A DNA stretch of 64,000 nucleotides from positions 124,001-188,000 of the forward strand of contig JAKJXP020000037.1 of NCBI GenBank assembly GCA_022225965.2. Direction: 5' to 3'. Shown one piece after another: positions 24,249 through 35,832 of the stretch. Numbering within the stretch: position 1 is the first letter of the stretch; every line of letters begins with the position of its first letter. The translations under genes and the position numbers were made by a program. This DNA is from Diatrype stigma (Eukaryota > Ascomycota > Sordariomycetes > Xylariales > Diatrypaceae). The notes under the pieces are model-generated. The model was not told the origin of the DNA. It did not search any database and saw nothing but the letters and a program-made list of their open reading frames with translations.

Positions 24249-25226
24249 AATAACATTATAGCAAGTCGAAGTAGGCTAAAGCCATCAAGAAATCGTAAGA
24301 ACGAAATACGTTGGGGTGGGATTAATAGAACTAATATCCCGTGTCGTGACTAGCCTTCGTTCGGGACGAGCATTATAACATAGCTAGATGAAACATCTTC
24401 CCCATCAATGCTGAAATGAGCGAGGTTGAGTTCATAATTGCCATACAGCTGGAGTAAGCTATAAACTACATGGCAGCTACTATATGGTACCCCTTTATAG
24501 TAGACACTATTTTGAACGATCATTAAGTTCCGTGATTACCAGCTTGCCCCGTGACCACTAAGTTACATGGGATATATTTGAGGTTCCAAAGCTTATATAT
24601 TTATCGAAGGTAAACAGAGTGAAAATGGTGACACTGTGCCACAAGTACATCGTGCCTTTATACGTATTTGTCGGCAATCTACGGGCCATATCAATCAAGA
24701 ACTGCTCCTAGGACGTGGGACTAAAGGCAGAAACACTATTAAACTTTTCAAACAAGCTATCACCCGAAGATTCGACCTTGGTCTCAAGTGTCTCTGCAGC
24801 TATAGAACTAGATGAGGACTAGTTGACGAGCAAGGTTCCACGAGAGCGGTCTCCTGAACTCAAATACAGCCCACTATATAAAGCCAGGAACCCCGGAACT
24901 TGAGACAACTGAGAGCACGAATGGATTTCACACCCATTCATCTTGCTACATTGATATATCCGGTCTCGCTCTACTACAACTGATGATCACCCTCATCACA
25001 ACCCCCCTGGATTTACATGTATACTTGGGAGCTTTTCACTGCTTACCATCTAATATCGTACTGCATCGCAGTCTGTCCCTTGATCGTATATACTATCATC
25101 TATCAGGCCCAGGAAAAGCCTGGCCTCACACGTCCTGTACCTCTGGTATCATATACGCGATTCCAACAATAGCAAGGGTTGTTAAAGATAACCACCACAT
25201 ATCAGCAATTACCAACAAACGCAATC
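24249..25226. other. Intergenic with a TATA-like element
   Basis: No gene seen. AT-rich 3' flank of the reductase, then the promoter region of the following small gene. Confidence 0.55.
24875..24882 (+). promoter_or_regulatory. TATA-like box
   Basis: TATATAAA in the context CCACTATATAAAGCCAGG, about 350 bp before the start of the 222-aa gene. A plausible core promoter if that gene has a leader of about 300 nt; position is the only support. Confidence 0.4.
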
Positions 25227-25895
25227 ATGCCATTAGTCGCCAGGATTAGCGGACCCTTCGACCAGGTCCTCAAAAAGTCATCTATCGAATGGGCGATCAA
25301 CAGCAAAACCAACGAGTTCCAACCGATGAATGTCATATTCAACAAGCACGATCCCATGGAGCCGCGCAAGGGGTACCACGTCACCATTCAGCTGCACGAC
25401 AAACCAATACCATCCTCATCGACAAAACCACCGTTGTCAAGGGATTCCACGCAGACGCAGGAGTCCACGAGTGAATTCGCGAAGGACTCGGACTCGTCCA
25501 AGACGACGGAATCATCTAGTACCGCGCCTAGCCTAGAACTATCCGAGACAACCTTCGCCAGATCGGAGCTGAGCGAGATCGCGTCGCTGTGGTCTGGGGA
25601 TAGCTTCGAGACGTCACTCACATTGCCATCCGACACCAATTCCAACGAGAAGAATTCGGATGAATCTGTCTCGGACAAGGGCGCCCCCTACAAGGACGTT
25701 ACCAAAGAAAATCCCGAGAAGCCTGCTACGTCAAGTGGCGAGAATACCAAGACCCTAGACAAGGGGAAGGGGAAAGTGCGAGATGATGCGCCGGCGACGC
25801 CACCGTCAGCGGATGATGGTCCCGTAGATCCTCGGACCTTTCAGCCGCATTACCAGAGTCTGCTTGATGACTTCGACAACTCGCCCGCCAAATGA
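25227..25895 (+). CDS. Hypothetical disordered protein
   Basis: Single-exon frame of 222 aa starting MPLVARISGPFDQ. Residues 1-65 could be structured (WAINSKTNEFQPMNVIFNKHDP, then KGYHVTIQLHDK). The rest is Ser/Thr/Glu/Asp-rich, ending DDGPVDPRTFQPHYQSLLDDF. No transmembrane segment or known domain. An upstream in-frame codon extends the frame to 25179; the inner Met is preferred because the preceding residues look like leader sequence. No function can be assigned. Confidence 0.55.
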   Translation: MPLVARISGPFDQVLKKSSIEWAINSKTNEFQPMNVIFNKHDPMEPRKGYHVTIQLHDKPIPSSSTKPPLSRDSTQTQESTSEFAKDSDSSKTTESSSTAPSLELSETTFARSELSEIASLWSGDSFETSLTLPSDTNSNEKNSDESVSDKGAPYKDVTKENPEKPATSSGENTKTLDKGKGKVRDDAPATPPSADDGPVDPRTFQPHYQSLLDDFDNSPAK

Positions 25896-26701
25896 TAGAC
25901 TATAAGATATTTGCTCGAAATAAAGAACCGATACACGCGCCTCGGGAGGGGAGGGGGGGAGCACAGCGATACAGCAGGGTGGAAGCATATGCAGACCAGC
26001 GAGAAATGGGATTAGAGTTCTGTGGGCTCCATGCACTGTCAATTCGGGTCCCTGGCGGAGGTGATGTTTATTTAGGATGGAATTTTCCGCGGGGTCGTGG
26101 TGTTTTTGAGCTGGAGTTTAGCAAAGCACTTTGTTCGTGGGTGGAGCGGGGGATTTTTCGACAGTGAAAAAGGGGGGAGGGGGTGCGAATAGAATATATG
26201 CTTAAGTACACAGCGGTGCTCATGTTTATCGAATCAGTTAGGGATATTACACACTAGGTACCTGGATAGGTTCAAGATGTGTTATGTCTTCCTTCCATCC
26301 CGACTTCCAAAGGGAACTAGAATCAAACGGTGAAACCTTGTTGGTTGACTTGACCCAGAACATGGGCGTCGATTGCTTTCTTGCCCCCTTTGTTTATCAC
26401 CTACTTGCTAGTATAGAATAGTCATGGCATCCTCTTCGTTAATGTAAGCGCAGTGTTCATGTGAAATGGACATGAAATACAGCACATGCAGAACAGAACC
26501 ATGCACTACACAGCCCGGGCAATGTAAAGAAATCATCGCAATAACGCCATTCTTCATTCCCTTCTTGGGGCTTCTTTGTTTACCCAACCTCAACGCCTAA
26601 CTGAACTAGAGCAGGTGTTCCTCACCACCACCACCATCCTTCTTACCCCGATCTAATATAAGTAACACAAGATACCCGCCCCCCAGCCTCACTCACTCGC
26701 T
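25896..26701. other. Intergenic between convergent genes
   Basis: No gene. Probable 3' UTRs of the 222-aa gene and of the minus-strand WD40 gene; a GGGGAGGGGGG run lies at about 25948-25958. Confidence 0.6.
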
Positions 26702-28258
26702 TCACGCCTCAAAAACCAGCGCAAGGCCATCATCGCCCGCCGTAACGACCCTCTCGCCCGTAGCGCCCTGCACGAAGCCCAGCACGCCGCCACCCTCGCC
26801 CTCGCCCCGATGCCCGCGCCACTCCTTGACCAGCCGCGCGGGGTCGGCCTTAACCACGCCGGTGGGCCTCGCGGCCCCGGACACCTGGTGGCTGCGCACG
26901 TCCCAGCGCTTGACGGCGCCGTCCATGCCGCACGAGGTCAGCAGCCAGCCGTCGCCGGCGTCGGGCACGAACTCGACCTTGACGACGCTGTACTCGTCAT
27001 GCGCGCCCTCGTTCAGCTTGCGCGCCGCGAACCCGCGCGACGCGTCGTACACGGCCACGCTGCCGTCCACGCTGCCCGCCGCCAGCAGCGGCTGGTGCGG
27101 GCTGAAGGCCAGCGTCTCGACGCTGTCGCGCTGCACCGCCAGGTCCGCGAGGATCACGCCGGCCTGGCTCCCCGTGCCGCTGGCGCCTTTCGCTTTCGCT
27201 TTGGTCTGGCGGCTGTTCTGCGGTGCCTGTTGCTGTGCGTTGCTCTTGTCGCCGCTTAATCTCGGCAGGCCCACGATCTTGATGGCCCCGCCGGCGCCGC
27301 CCACTGCGACGAAAGCCCCGCCGCGCGGGTCGACCGCCACGCTGTACAGGCCGCCCTCGACGGCGAAGCGGGAGTCGGCGTCGGTCAGCGACACGACAGT
27401 CTGGCCGTTGTCGTTGGAGATGCCGGCGGCGGCGGCGGCACCCCAGACGTCCCAGACGTGGAGGGAGCCGTCCTCGGCGACGGTGGCGAGGAGCTGGCCG
27501 TCGGGCGACCAGGCGCCCGCTGTGCAGGGCGCGGGCGCGTGCAGGAAGTAGGTCTGGACGATCTGCAGGGGGTTGCCGGCCGGGTCGGCGCCATCGATGG
27601 TGTAGATCCAGACGGAGCCGTCGGAGCCGCCGATCGCGATCGCGTTGGCGTACTGCGGCGCCGGGCACGCCGCTACCCAGTTGATCTCGGGCACCTCCTG
27701 AGCCTCGGCGACGAACGCCAGCGTGGGCTTGTTGCGCGCGTCGACCGAGACCTGGTAGGTGCGCAGCCGCCCGTCGAGACCTCCCGATACCAGGTACTCG
27801 CCGCGCGGCAGCGTGAAGGCCAGCGCATTGACCGAGTCGGTGTGTCCATCAATGGCGAACAGCGGGGTCAGCTCCGTCGACCGCGCCTGCTGCAGCTGCT
27901 GCGCGGCGCCCGGGTCCGAGTGATAGCTAGCGGGCAACACGGGGCGGCCGGCCACGGCGGACGTGTCGAATACGTAGCCCTTTCCGGGGGCGTCGTCCTC
28001 GTCGCCCTCGCCGCCGCCGGTGGCGATCAGCGACGGTATGGTGGGGTGCTGGGCGATGGCGAACACGCTGCCCTTGTGGGCGTCGAAGTAGGCTATGCTG
28101 TCGTTCTGCAGGATGATCTCCTCCCGGTCTTCGTCTTCGTCGTCGAGGTCCATGCCGCCCTCGGCCGCCTCGTCGTACTCCTCGAGCGCATCCTCGGCGT
28201 CGAGCGTCTCGGGCATATCGTCGATATCATCGTCTTGTGGCCGGTGAGGGGCAGCCAT
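26702..28258 (-). CDS. Sqt1-like WD40 ribosome-assembly protein
   Basis: Intronless 518-aa protein with an acidic N-terminus (DDIDDMPETLDAEDALEEYDE, then DLDDEDEDREEI) and a WD40 beta-propeller: HKGSVFAIAQHP, GHTDSVNALAF with LVSGGLDGRLRTY, AIGGSDGSVWIY, AWSPDGQLLATVAEDGSLHVWDV, LAFSPHQPLLAAGSVDGSVAVYD and GMDGAVKRWDVRSH. Order, acidic leader and length match yeast Sqt1 and human AAMP. Sqt1 is the dedicated chaperone that carries ribosomal protein uL16 (Rpl10) to the 60S subunit; this role is inferred from the family. The propeller carries an insertion (QQQAPQNSRQTKAKAKGASG). High GC3 creates open antisense frames. Confidence 0.82.
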   Translation of the reverse strand: MAAPHRPQDDDIDDMPETLDAEDALEEYDEAAEGGMDLDDEDEDREEIILQNDSIAYFDAHKGSVFAIAQHPTIPSLIATGGGEGDEDDAPGKGYVFDTSAVAGRPVLPASYHSDPGAAQQLQQARSTELTPLFAIDGHTDSVNALAFTLPRGEYLVSGGLDGRLRTYQVSVDARNKPTLAFVAEAQEVPEINWVAACPAPQYANAIAIGGSDGSVWIYTIDGADPAGNPLQIVQTYFLHAPAPCTAGAWSPDGQLLATVAEDGSLHVWDVWGAAAAAGISNDNGQTVVSLTDADSRFAVEGGLYSVAVDPRGGAFVAVGGAGGAIKIVGLPRLSGDKSNAQQQAPQNSRQTKAKAKGASGTGSQAGVILADLAVQRDSVETLAFSPHQPLLAAGSVDGSVAVYDASRGFAARKLNEGAHDEYSVVKVEFVPDAGDGWLLTSCGMDGAVKRWDVRSHQVSGAARPTGVVKADPARLVKEWRGHRGEGEGGGVLGFVQGATGERVVTAGDDGLALVFEA

Positions 28259-29264
28259 GGTGGGCGGGGGTTTGAGGGGATATATTTGTAGATATTACGT
28301 GAGGTAAAGAGGTAAGCGCGGAGTTGGGAGATGTTGAGAGGAAGTCGGAAGTTTCAAGAGATGCGGATGCGGACCTTGAACGTGAAAAACTAGATTTGGT
28401 TGTACTGTTAAATATGTACAAATGTGAATATAGGGAGGTAAGGACGCAGACAGCTGCTGGATAATCAGATAATTAGAAGGTGGTAGGAATCTTTTCTGAT
28501 CAGATGGTGGGGCAACATCCCGCCAAAGTCCCTGAAAATTGACCCCGCCAATCGGGTTCCATTCGAGCTAAGGAATGCGTCACTGACAGATCAGATGTAA
28601 CAACCTACACCCCCGACCCCTCACTGTAGCCACCCCCTAGGGCCGATCACAGTAGCTCTACCCCCTATAACCAACCTACCATGTACATACATACATATAG
28701 TAGTATATCTGGAGTGGAAGCACGACGCTTATGTACTATATAGTACTTACATATAGGTAGGTAGTGTGTAAGTTTGTGATAGTTTGTGATTTCATTAGCT
28801 GGGCCGAACCGAGTGGAAATGCAGAAATAACACAAAGGGGTTTGATAAGAGGGGAATAGAGCAGGCAGATATCCATCCATACTATAGTTGCCAGTCTCAT
28901 CACCAGTATGACAAGAACATAGCATCATCCAATGTAACAAGTCATCATTTGGAAAACCTATCTACTGGCCCAATTTGTGAGTACAATGACCGCCACATCG
29001 ATATATCCAGATAAATACCGCCTATGTAAACCTACCTACCTACAGAGATGCACGAAACGAAACCCTCCAATGCCGCTCCAGAACTCCCAAGACATGCCAA
29101 ATATGAACAATGGTAATGAAATAGTATGATAGTATACCTAGATTCGTATACCTAGATTCTAACATCAGGCTGTTGTACGGAAACTCCATTTTCGTTTTCG
29201 GCCTCAGTTTCGACTTCAAATCTCGAATTTCGACATGCGCGTTGTCCCAGCTTACTGCAAATCT
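28259..29264. other. Intergenic, no gene seen
   Basis: Promoter side of the WD40 gene and 3' flank of the amino-acid transporter. Contains CATACATACATA and TAGGTAGGTAG words at 28684-28765 and GTATACCTAGATTC repeated in tandem at about 29132-29159. Confidence 0.6.
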
Positions 29265-31206
29265 TCAATGTTTGATACTGCCGATCGTGTTGAGCGTCAA
29301 GCACACGACCAGCACGCAGACGCCGTAGACGGCCAGGAACCCGGCCGCCTGCCGGAGGAACGCCTCGGTCAGGTGCTCCATGTTCCACCTCCACTTGGTG
29401 CGCCACCGCCAGGGCGAGTTCACGTTCCTGCCGCGACCGCTGCGGGCACTGCGGCCGCTGACGCCGCTGCCCATGCTGCGGATGCTCCCAGTGCTCGCGC
29501 CGAGCAGCCCGTCGCCGTCGTTGCCGCCGACATCGTCGTCCGAATCATCATCGGCGGCGTTGCGGCTCGTGGCGTCGTCGTCCTCCTTGGCCAGCCGCTG
29601 CTGGTGGCCCGAGTCCGGGTGCGAGATCTTCCAGTAGAAGATGCCGGGCAGGATGAAGCTGATGCTGGTGCTGCCGACGCTGCCGACGAAGGCCAGCACC
29701 CGCTCGAGCGAGGATACCGTCAGGGACGTGATGTACGCCAGTATGAGGATGACCGACGTCAGCCACGCGAAGACCGCGTCAGAGATCTCGGCGCCGGAGC
29801 TGTGGTCGCCGTTTCGATTCTGGCTTGGTGCGAGGAGCGAGCGGGACCCGGGCGAGTTCGATCGCGCCTGCGAGCTGCCGCTCGGTCGCCACTGCGTCAC
29901 CGCGTAGATAGATGCTCGGCATGGGTGCACTTGGAGGGGGATGGAGAAGGTAACCAGAACGACGATAGCTGCTTTTCCGATTGTCGAAGCAGTCGAAGGG
30001 GGGTCTGTGCGACACAAATATGAATATCCTGTGAGAGCAAAAAGGACTAGAGGGAAGCGGAACTTACACATTGAGACAATGTTGCCCTCGACATCATTGC
30101 CAAATGTCATATATCCAGTTATCGCAACTAGTACGTAGACAGACGCAGCAGATCCAATACTCGCCGTGATAACTCCCATGATACTATGGAAACGGTCAGG
30201 ACCCATTCATGGACATATCAAGCCAGGGGCTACTTACCTAGAAGGGGAGTTGTCTTTCAGCTCGTTGAGGATGGAGAATTTGTTTTGATGGCACGTATAA
30301 GCAAAAACTACCACGGGCAGTGCACTCAGCGCCTCGATGGGCCCTCCCCAGCCCACATAGCGGACCTTGTCTCGTGGGGCCAGGGTGTCTGAGGCAAAGT
30401 GATAGACAACGAGCACAATCAAGTATCCGATAGCGACCAAGGCTACGATGCTAGTGTATTTCAGCGAGTCTAGACGCCTCAGGAAGGCCAGGGGCATGAT
30501 GACGAGCATGAATATGGTGATCCAGAAGTTGCGGTTCATTAGATACGGTATCGCGGTCGCGCGGCTGTCGAAGCCCTCGATGACACCCGGCATCAAGTCG
30601 CCGATGATGATCAGGTACGAGACGGCCACGCCGAAGCACTTGACGGCTATAGCCCCCTCGAATATGATCGCCGCGTTCGGATACGTCATCTGGGCTACGG
30701 CGCTGAACGAGGCCGTGCCCCGGTCGAGGTAGCGGGCGCATCGGGACTGGAGGTAGAGACCGAGGGCGGAGGTGAAGGCGGACCAAACGATGACGATCAC
30801 TCCCAGGGTCATACCGAAGTGGGACATGGCCGAGGGCATCGCGAGGGTACCGGCGCCGATGACTGCACAGGAACGCGCCGTGTCAGCATTCTGCAGGGGG
30901 GCTCGAAGCACTCCTGGCTAACGGGTCACGGGTATACCACGTACTTGTGTTAAGGAGGTTAATGATGCTACTCAGCATGGTCGCCTGCCCACCATATCCT
31001 CCATCTTTCAGGTAGCCTCGACCTCGCCGGTTCCTACGAGTCGCATTTCGTGGTGAGCAAAGATATTCCTAGTTCGAGAGCTTGTTTGTCCTGAGGACTC
31101 TATCCCAGCTCTCCCCCGTCTCGAAAACGCACCTTGACATATCGCCAGTATTCCCAGATGCCGCGTCCGAATCGTGGCCATGAGAGATAGTCGAGTAATT
31201 CGTCAT
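29265..31206 (-). CDS. Avt5/6/7-type vacuolar amino-acid transporter (5 exons)
   Basis: Amino acid/auxin permease superfamily (SLC38-like) protein of 547 aa, about 11 helices, expected in the vacuolar membrane. Exons (minus): 31206-31133, 31033-30945, 30862-30238, 30183-30068, 30004-29265; all phases agree (introns 99, 82, 54, 63 nt). The N-terminus reads MTNYSTISHGHDSDAAS, followed by GGQATMLSSIINLLNTIIGAGTLAMPSA, the family's hallmark first helix. Later landmarks are IPLQVHPCRASI and a long hydrophilic loop (about residues 430-500, Asp/Ser/Arg-rich) before the last helices. The fourth intron must run to the acceptor at 30005, because the nearer CAG would create a stop. In yeast, Avt5-7 export amino acids from the vacuole; direction and substrate here are inferred. 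Confidence 0.85.
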
Positions 31207-32624
31207 AACCTCGCCACGCAACGATCTTGTCTGTCTTTGTTCCTATCGTCTTTTTGTCTCACACACGGCGGCTACACACACGCGCACGCACGAACAACCG
31301 CGAAACCGATGATCCGAGACACAGAGGTAACGGGAACAGGTCGGTTTGGTAGGACAAGGTGAAACCCGAGTGCTGGTCGTGCAATCGTATCGCGTGTACC
31401 GGTAGTTGTAGACGGTCGACGGTGTCTCTTCCCTTTTAGGCTTCCAACGGCTCGAGATCTTTTTGTCCACAGTAGCGGTAAGACTGCTTGCCGGTGGATA
31501 CGGTGCGCTGAGTTGTTGTTCCAGGCGGAGGTCAAATCTTGGTTGTGTTGGTGCCCATGCGATATGGTCCGTCCTTTGGGATGATTAACTGGCCGAAGGT
31601 CCAAGTAATCAATCAGGCAAAGGGCTGTGACATATTTCCTACATCCGCTGATACGACATACGGTGACTGCTGGCGGCTGACATAAGTAACGGCAAGTAAC
31701 GGCATCAGTACTACGTAGACTGTAGGAACGTGTGGCAGGTGTGGGTCACGCAATTTGGGGGCTCCCGGCACTGCGGCAGGCCAGGCAGACGGTCTGCCTG
31801 GCCTGCCGCAGACCAGGCAGACCAGGTCGGGACTACGCAGGGATCATCATCCGCTAGTTGGCTAAGTTAGGCCCCGTTCTTAGCTACTACAGCAGCTACA
31901 GGTAGTTAGGTTAGGTAGGTAAGTAGTACCTAACATCAGATACCCCGACAGCCACACACCCGACCTTATGGGGTCAACCTCAGAACGTGGACTCCGGCAA
32001 GGACTACGCACGATACATACTACCTACTCTTTACTACCATAGTATGGTACACGCTTAGCCCCTGAAGGCTGAATAGATGACATGACGGAATGGTATGAGA
32101 AACCTGTAAGAGAAATCAACCCACTGGGGAAAACATTCGCGCTGCCATACATAGTACAAACCAATGGACTACCCGAAAACTATAGGGGTCAGTCTAGGGC
32201 TGCTCTATACCTAGAGTACTTAGCCAGGTATACAGACTTGGACTACACCCCCTATAGCTTATAGAGATCGAGTTAGAGATCGGGTTACATTCTGTTATCG
32301 GTCTCCCCCCGCCAGCAGTTCGTTCTACCACACCAAGAATTCTCGTACTGGTCGTGAAGTCGCACGAAGCTTACCTACATTGTATAGCAGCACTTCTGGA
32401 ATTTTTTTTTTTTCTTTTTTTCCAGGACGAGATCAACGGTGACATTAATGCCGACTGCAAGACGTGTGTATATACTCGGATTGTTATCCGGGGGAGCCCC
32501 GGTGTACAGTATGTAGGTTTCAAAAGTACGAGAATTATATATATTATTTGCAAATGGTACAGTACAGTAACTAGCTCTGGCATTGTGATAGAGGAGGGGA
32601 GGGAGGAAGGGGGTTACCTGGAGG
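31207..32624. other. Intergenic with a perfect inverted repeat
   Basis: No gene supported. Contains two AAGTAACGGC copies near 31684-31703, a 41-bp palindrome at 31771-31811, TAGGTAGGTAAGTAG words near 31905-31930 and a T-rich tract at 32402-32420 close to the end of the minus-strand gene. Confidence 0.6.
31771..31811. repeat. 41-bp near-perfect palindrome
   Basis: Two perfectly complementary 20-nt arms (31771-31790 and 31792-31811) flank one G. The left arm reads CTGCGGCAGGCCAGGCAGAC. Truncated copies of the same motif (ACCAGGCAGACCAGG) follow at 31812-31826. It is not next to a stop codon on either side. Confidence 0.9.
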
Positions 32625-35600
32625 CTAGAGTATGCCGTGTTCTCCCACGAGACCATCCTCTATAGCCACACGATCATACGAAGCCCTATTCCCATCTGTG
32701 TCATGTGGAACGAGGATATCCTCAGACACGTCGTTGGAGTAGATGCTGCTCGTAGACGTATTGCCTTGACTATGGCTGCTGCTAGCAGCGGATCCGGACC
32801 GCGATCTGTCTCTGGCTGCTGGTCTGTCGTCGCTGCCACGAGAGGATTCCCCCATTTTCCCCCTTTCGGCCCGCCATTCCTGGTGCTGCTGCTTCTGCTG
32901 TTGATGACGACGACGATGTTGATGATGATGATGATGATGTTCAGGTTGCCGCCGCTGTCGCTGTGTTAATGATGCCACTGTGGCTTCCACCGCCGGCTTG
33001 ATCGCCGCTCCTGTTCCTGGTGGAGTCCGGCCAATGCGTTCCTCGAGCTCTGTTCTTCGCCTTTCAACTATGCCTTCGTGGCAGCCCTCCTCGCCGCCTT
33101 GCAGAACCCCCGTGTCCGGGGGAGAAGGGCCCTGCGATTGCTCTGTCAGAGTGGGACTCTGGGAGCGTTCGCCATCACCATCACCATTATAGGTATCACT
33201 ACTGCTATCTGCAATACGGCGGCGAGCCCCGAACGACGACGACGACCGGCGCCGGTGAGGGCGAAACTGCTCACCAGAGATAGTGTGCGCGCGCCGACAG
33301 GAGGACGAGCCCGGTTCCCCCGGTGCTGGTGGAGAAGGGGAAGGAGTAATGGTATTCATCAGCGGGTCGGACTCCCTAGGCTGCCGCCGAGAGCGACGTT
33401 GGGACGACGATGACAACAACAACTCGGGTCCCTGAGACAAAGACTGGGATAGGGTATGGTTCTGGGACTGTAACAGTCTGTTCTGCTTCTCGAGAAGGTT
33501 GTTCAGGTTCTGCATCAGGGGCACCACGGATTGAGACCACGTCTCGTCGTGCCGTTCGAGGCTGCGCACTCGCCGGTCCATGTCCTGCAGGCGAGCATCT
33601 GTCATCCTCTCTAGCTTCAGAACAAGTTCTTGTCGTGACAGCCACAGTGGATCGCTCTCAGTCTGCTCCTTGGATGTCGCTTCAGGGGAGTCTTCGCTCT
33701 CCTTCTCCTTCATTGCTTCCCTTCTTTGTTTTTCCCTATGTCTTTGAAGTTCAGGTGAGGTAGGGATCGCCGAGAGTGATGGGAAACCTGACCAGAGTTG
33801 TGGTAAGTCATACGGCGGTACCTCGTCGTGAGATGCACCTTGTGTTGGTCCGGAAGCGGACGTTTGGCCAGTCAGGGGGGTGTTGTTGACCCAGTCTCCT
33901 GAAAATTGCTCCTGTGTTTTGCTTGTAATGGGTACTGCCGGCCATGGGCTTTCGCCATAGCCCGCCCTCGAATCCTGAAATGTGTGACTTTGGATATGAG
34001 GTTTTGCGCCATCATCTTGTAAGGGCAGTGTGGGGTGTTGAACATCTGGATCCGGGGGAGTCTCTGGTCTTAACCGAATCCTGATCCGCTCAACCTTGGC
34101 CTTCTTCGGCTTTTCTATTTGCATTTCCTGTACTTCCTGTACTCCCCGTACTTCATGATGTGATACGGGAAATTCATCGGTTGTGATAGAGGGGTTGGCT
34201 TGATCCTCAGGTTGCGGAAGAGGAGCAGGAACTCTAGGGGGTAGAGGTAGAGGTGGCTGGTCCTCCTGCTGAGGTGGCGGGGCAGTCACTATGATCTTTG
34301 GGATGGTACCAGCCATATGCGTACTGAGTAGCACAGGCAAGGGTTTCGTTGATAAAAGCCTCTCGTCAATCGAGGCGCGCGAAGAAATATGACTCTGCTT
34401 CTTTCCAACAAGGAACGGAGGTGGTTCAATCACCTTGACTCTTGCCAGTGGTGACGTCTCTTCTTCCGACCCTTCATCGCCGGATTTTCGGATAGGTTCA
34501 GTCGGGTCAGATGGCGCTGGCTGTTGTATAGGGGGCTTATTGGTAATAGGGGCAATTGTGCTACAATTCGTTGCTGTTTCGGCCTCGGATCTGCCCAAGT
34601 CAGATATGGAGGCCCTTCTCTCCGTCTCTCGTACCGGTATGCTTTCCGGCTGCACTTCTGGTTCCTCCCTTATTGGAGTCATGGATCTTTGTAAACCTGC
34701 CAGCTTTTGCGATTCTGACTGATTACTTAAGTGCGAGTCCTGCATTTCTAGCCTTGGAGATTGCGATGAGATGGAACGCATTGGAAGATCGCGTAGATTC
34801 AACCCCCCTGTCGCTTGCGTCCGTTCCGTGGGCTGTGTAATCATCCGCGAGGATGTCTCCGCTGGTTCATGCTCTTCAGTTACTGGGTCTAACTTTTGAC
34901 TGGAATAGTCAGAGCTGAATCTCCGTTCGATTTCACGCTGAAATTCTTTTTCCAGAGATACCGATTCTTCTAGGCTCCGGTCTTCGGCAATTGTGTGCAG
35001 CGTCGTGGGAGTATAGTCAGATAGACTATACCTTCTGTCGAACGCCTGTGTATTTGCCGCGTTCAGTGGCGCCGACTCCTGCGTGTTTTTCGCCCCAGGG
35101 ATAAGATTCAAATAAGAGTATTCGGATGGTATAGATATGGCGATATGACTGTACCCTCCCATCGTTTTTGCTGGGACAGCTGTATCAGGGAGGACGAGAG
35201 GTGGAGCGTGATGCTGCTTTCGTGCCCTGCGAAATAGCTTGAATCGTTTCCACTTCTCGTCTTCCAGTGATCTGTCATTGGAATCGTCCATCTTAGGCAT
35301 ATGGCTCTCAGGAGGAGGCTGCCGAAAAAGCTCAACTAAGAATTGGATACTATCGTCGGCCTTCGTCTCTCCCAGTGGGCTTTCGGACCTTGGGCCTTGC
35401 ATCCCACTATGTTGCCCCATACTGGAAAATGGTGGGTGGAACTTGTAAGACTGATCTCGTAGCCTTGCTTTTCGGTTTGGTACTGTGCAAATGGTAGAAG
35501 CTACTGACAAACTTGATTGTGCCCTGCCCTCAGTACCATTTTGGTCTATGTGAATGGCAACTTCTTTCTCCACCAGGATGCCAGAAGTGATCGAACGCCA

Positions 35601-35832
35601 GCTGCCTCTGCCCATGAATCCTGTCTTGGATAAGTGTGAAACAAAAGATCCTGCGTGAAAACCTTAGAGTGAACCTACCTTCTCCGTCTAGTGTGGGCAT
35701 GCGAGTTATATATTGACTTCCGGGGCCAACTAAGGTCCGGTCGTCTTTGGCACAGTTCTCTACTGTTCCAACCGTGCCAAAGCTTCCCCTTTCTTGATGA
35801 TTCTTGAGTCTACATCCAAAACATGGCAGCAT
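32625..35832 (-). CDS. Large disordered coiled-coil protein, function unknown (2 exons)
   Basis: Main exon 35620-32625 plus an upstream exon 35832-35679, joined by a 58-nt GT..AG intron that preserves frame; 1049 aa if translation starts at 35832 (MLPCFGCRLKNHQERG). A Met at 35700 (MPTLDGEG) is an alternative start, as is an in-frame one at 35877. Most of the protein is Ser/Pro/Glu-rich and likely disordered. One helical region (about residues 745-815) is coiled-coil-like: LSRQELVLKLERM, RLQDMDRRVRSLERH, VVPLMQNLNNLLEKQNRLL. A His-rich run (EHHHHHHQHRRRHQQQKQQ) sits near residue 960. No membrane span, enzyme motif or recognised family. A scaffold role is possible but unproven. Confidence 0.7.

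Noticed and set aside
26810..28291. Open frames of 149-277 aa antisense to the WD40 gene
   Set aside because: Shadows of GC-rich codons; the sense frame shows regular WD repeats.
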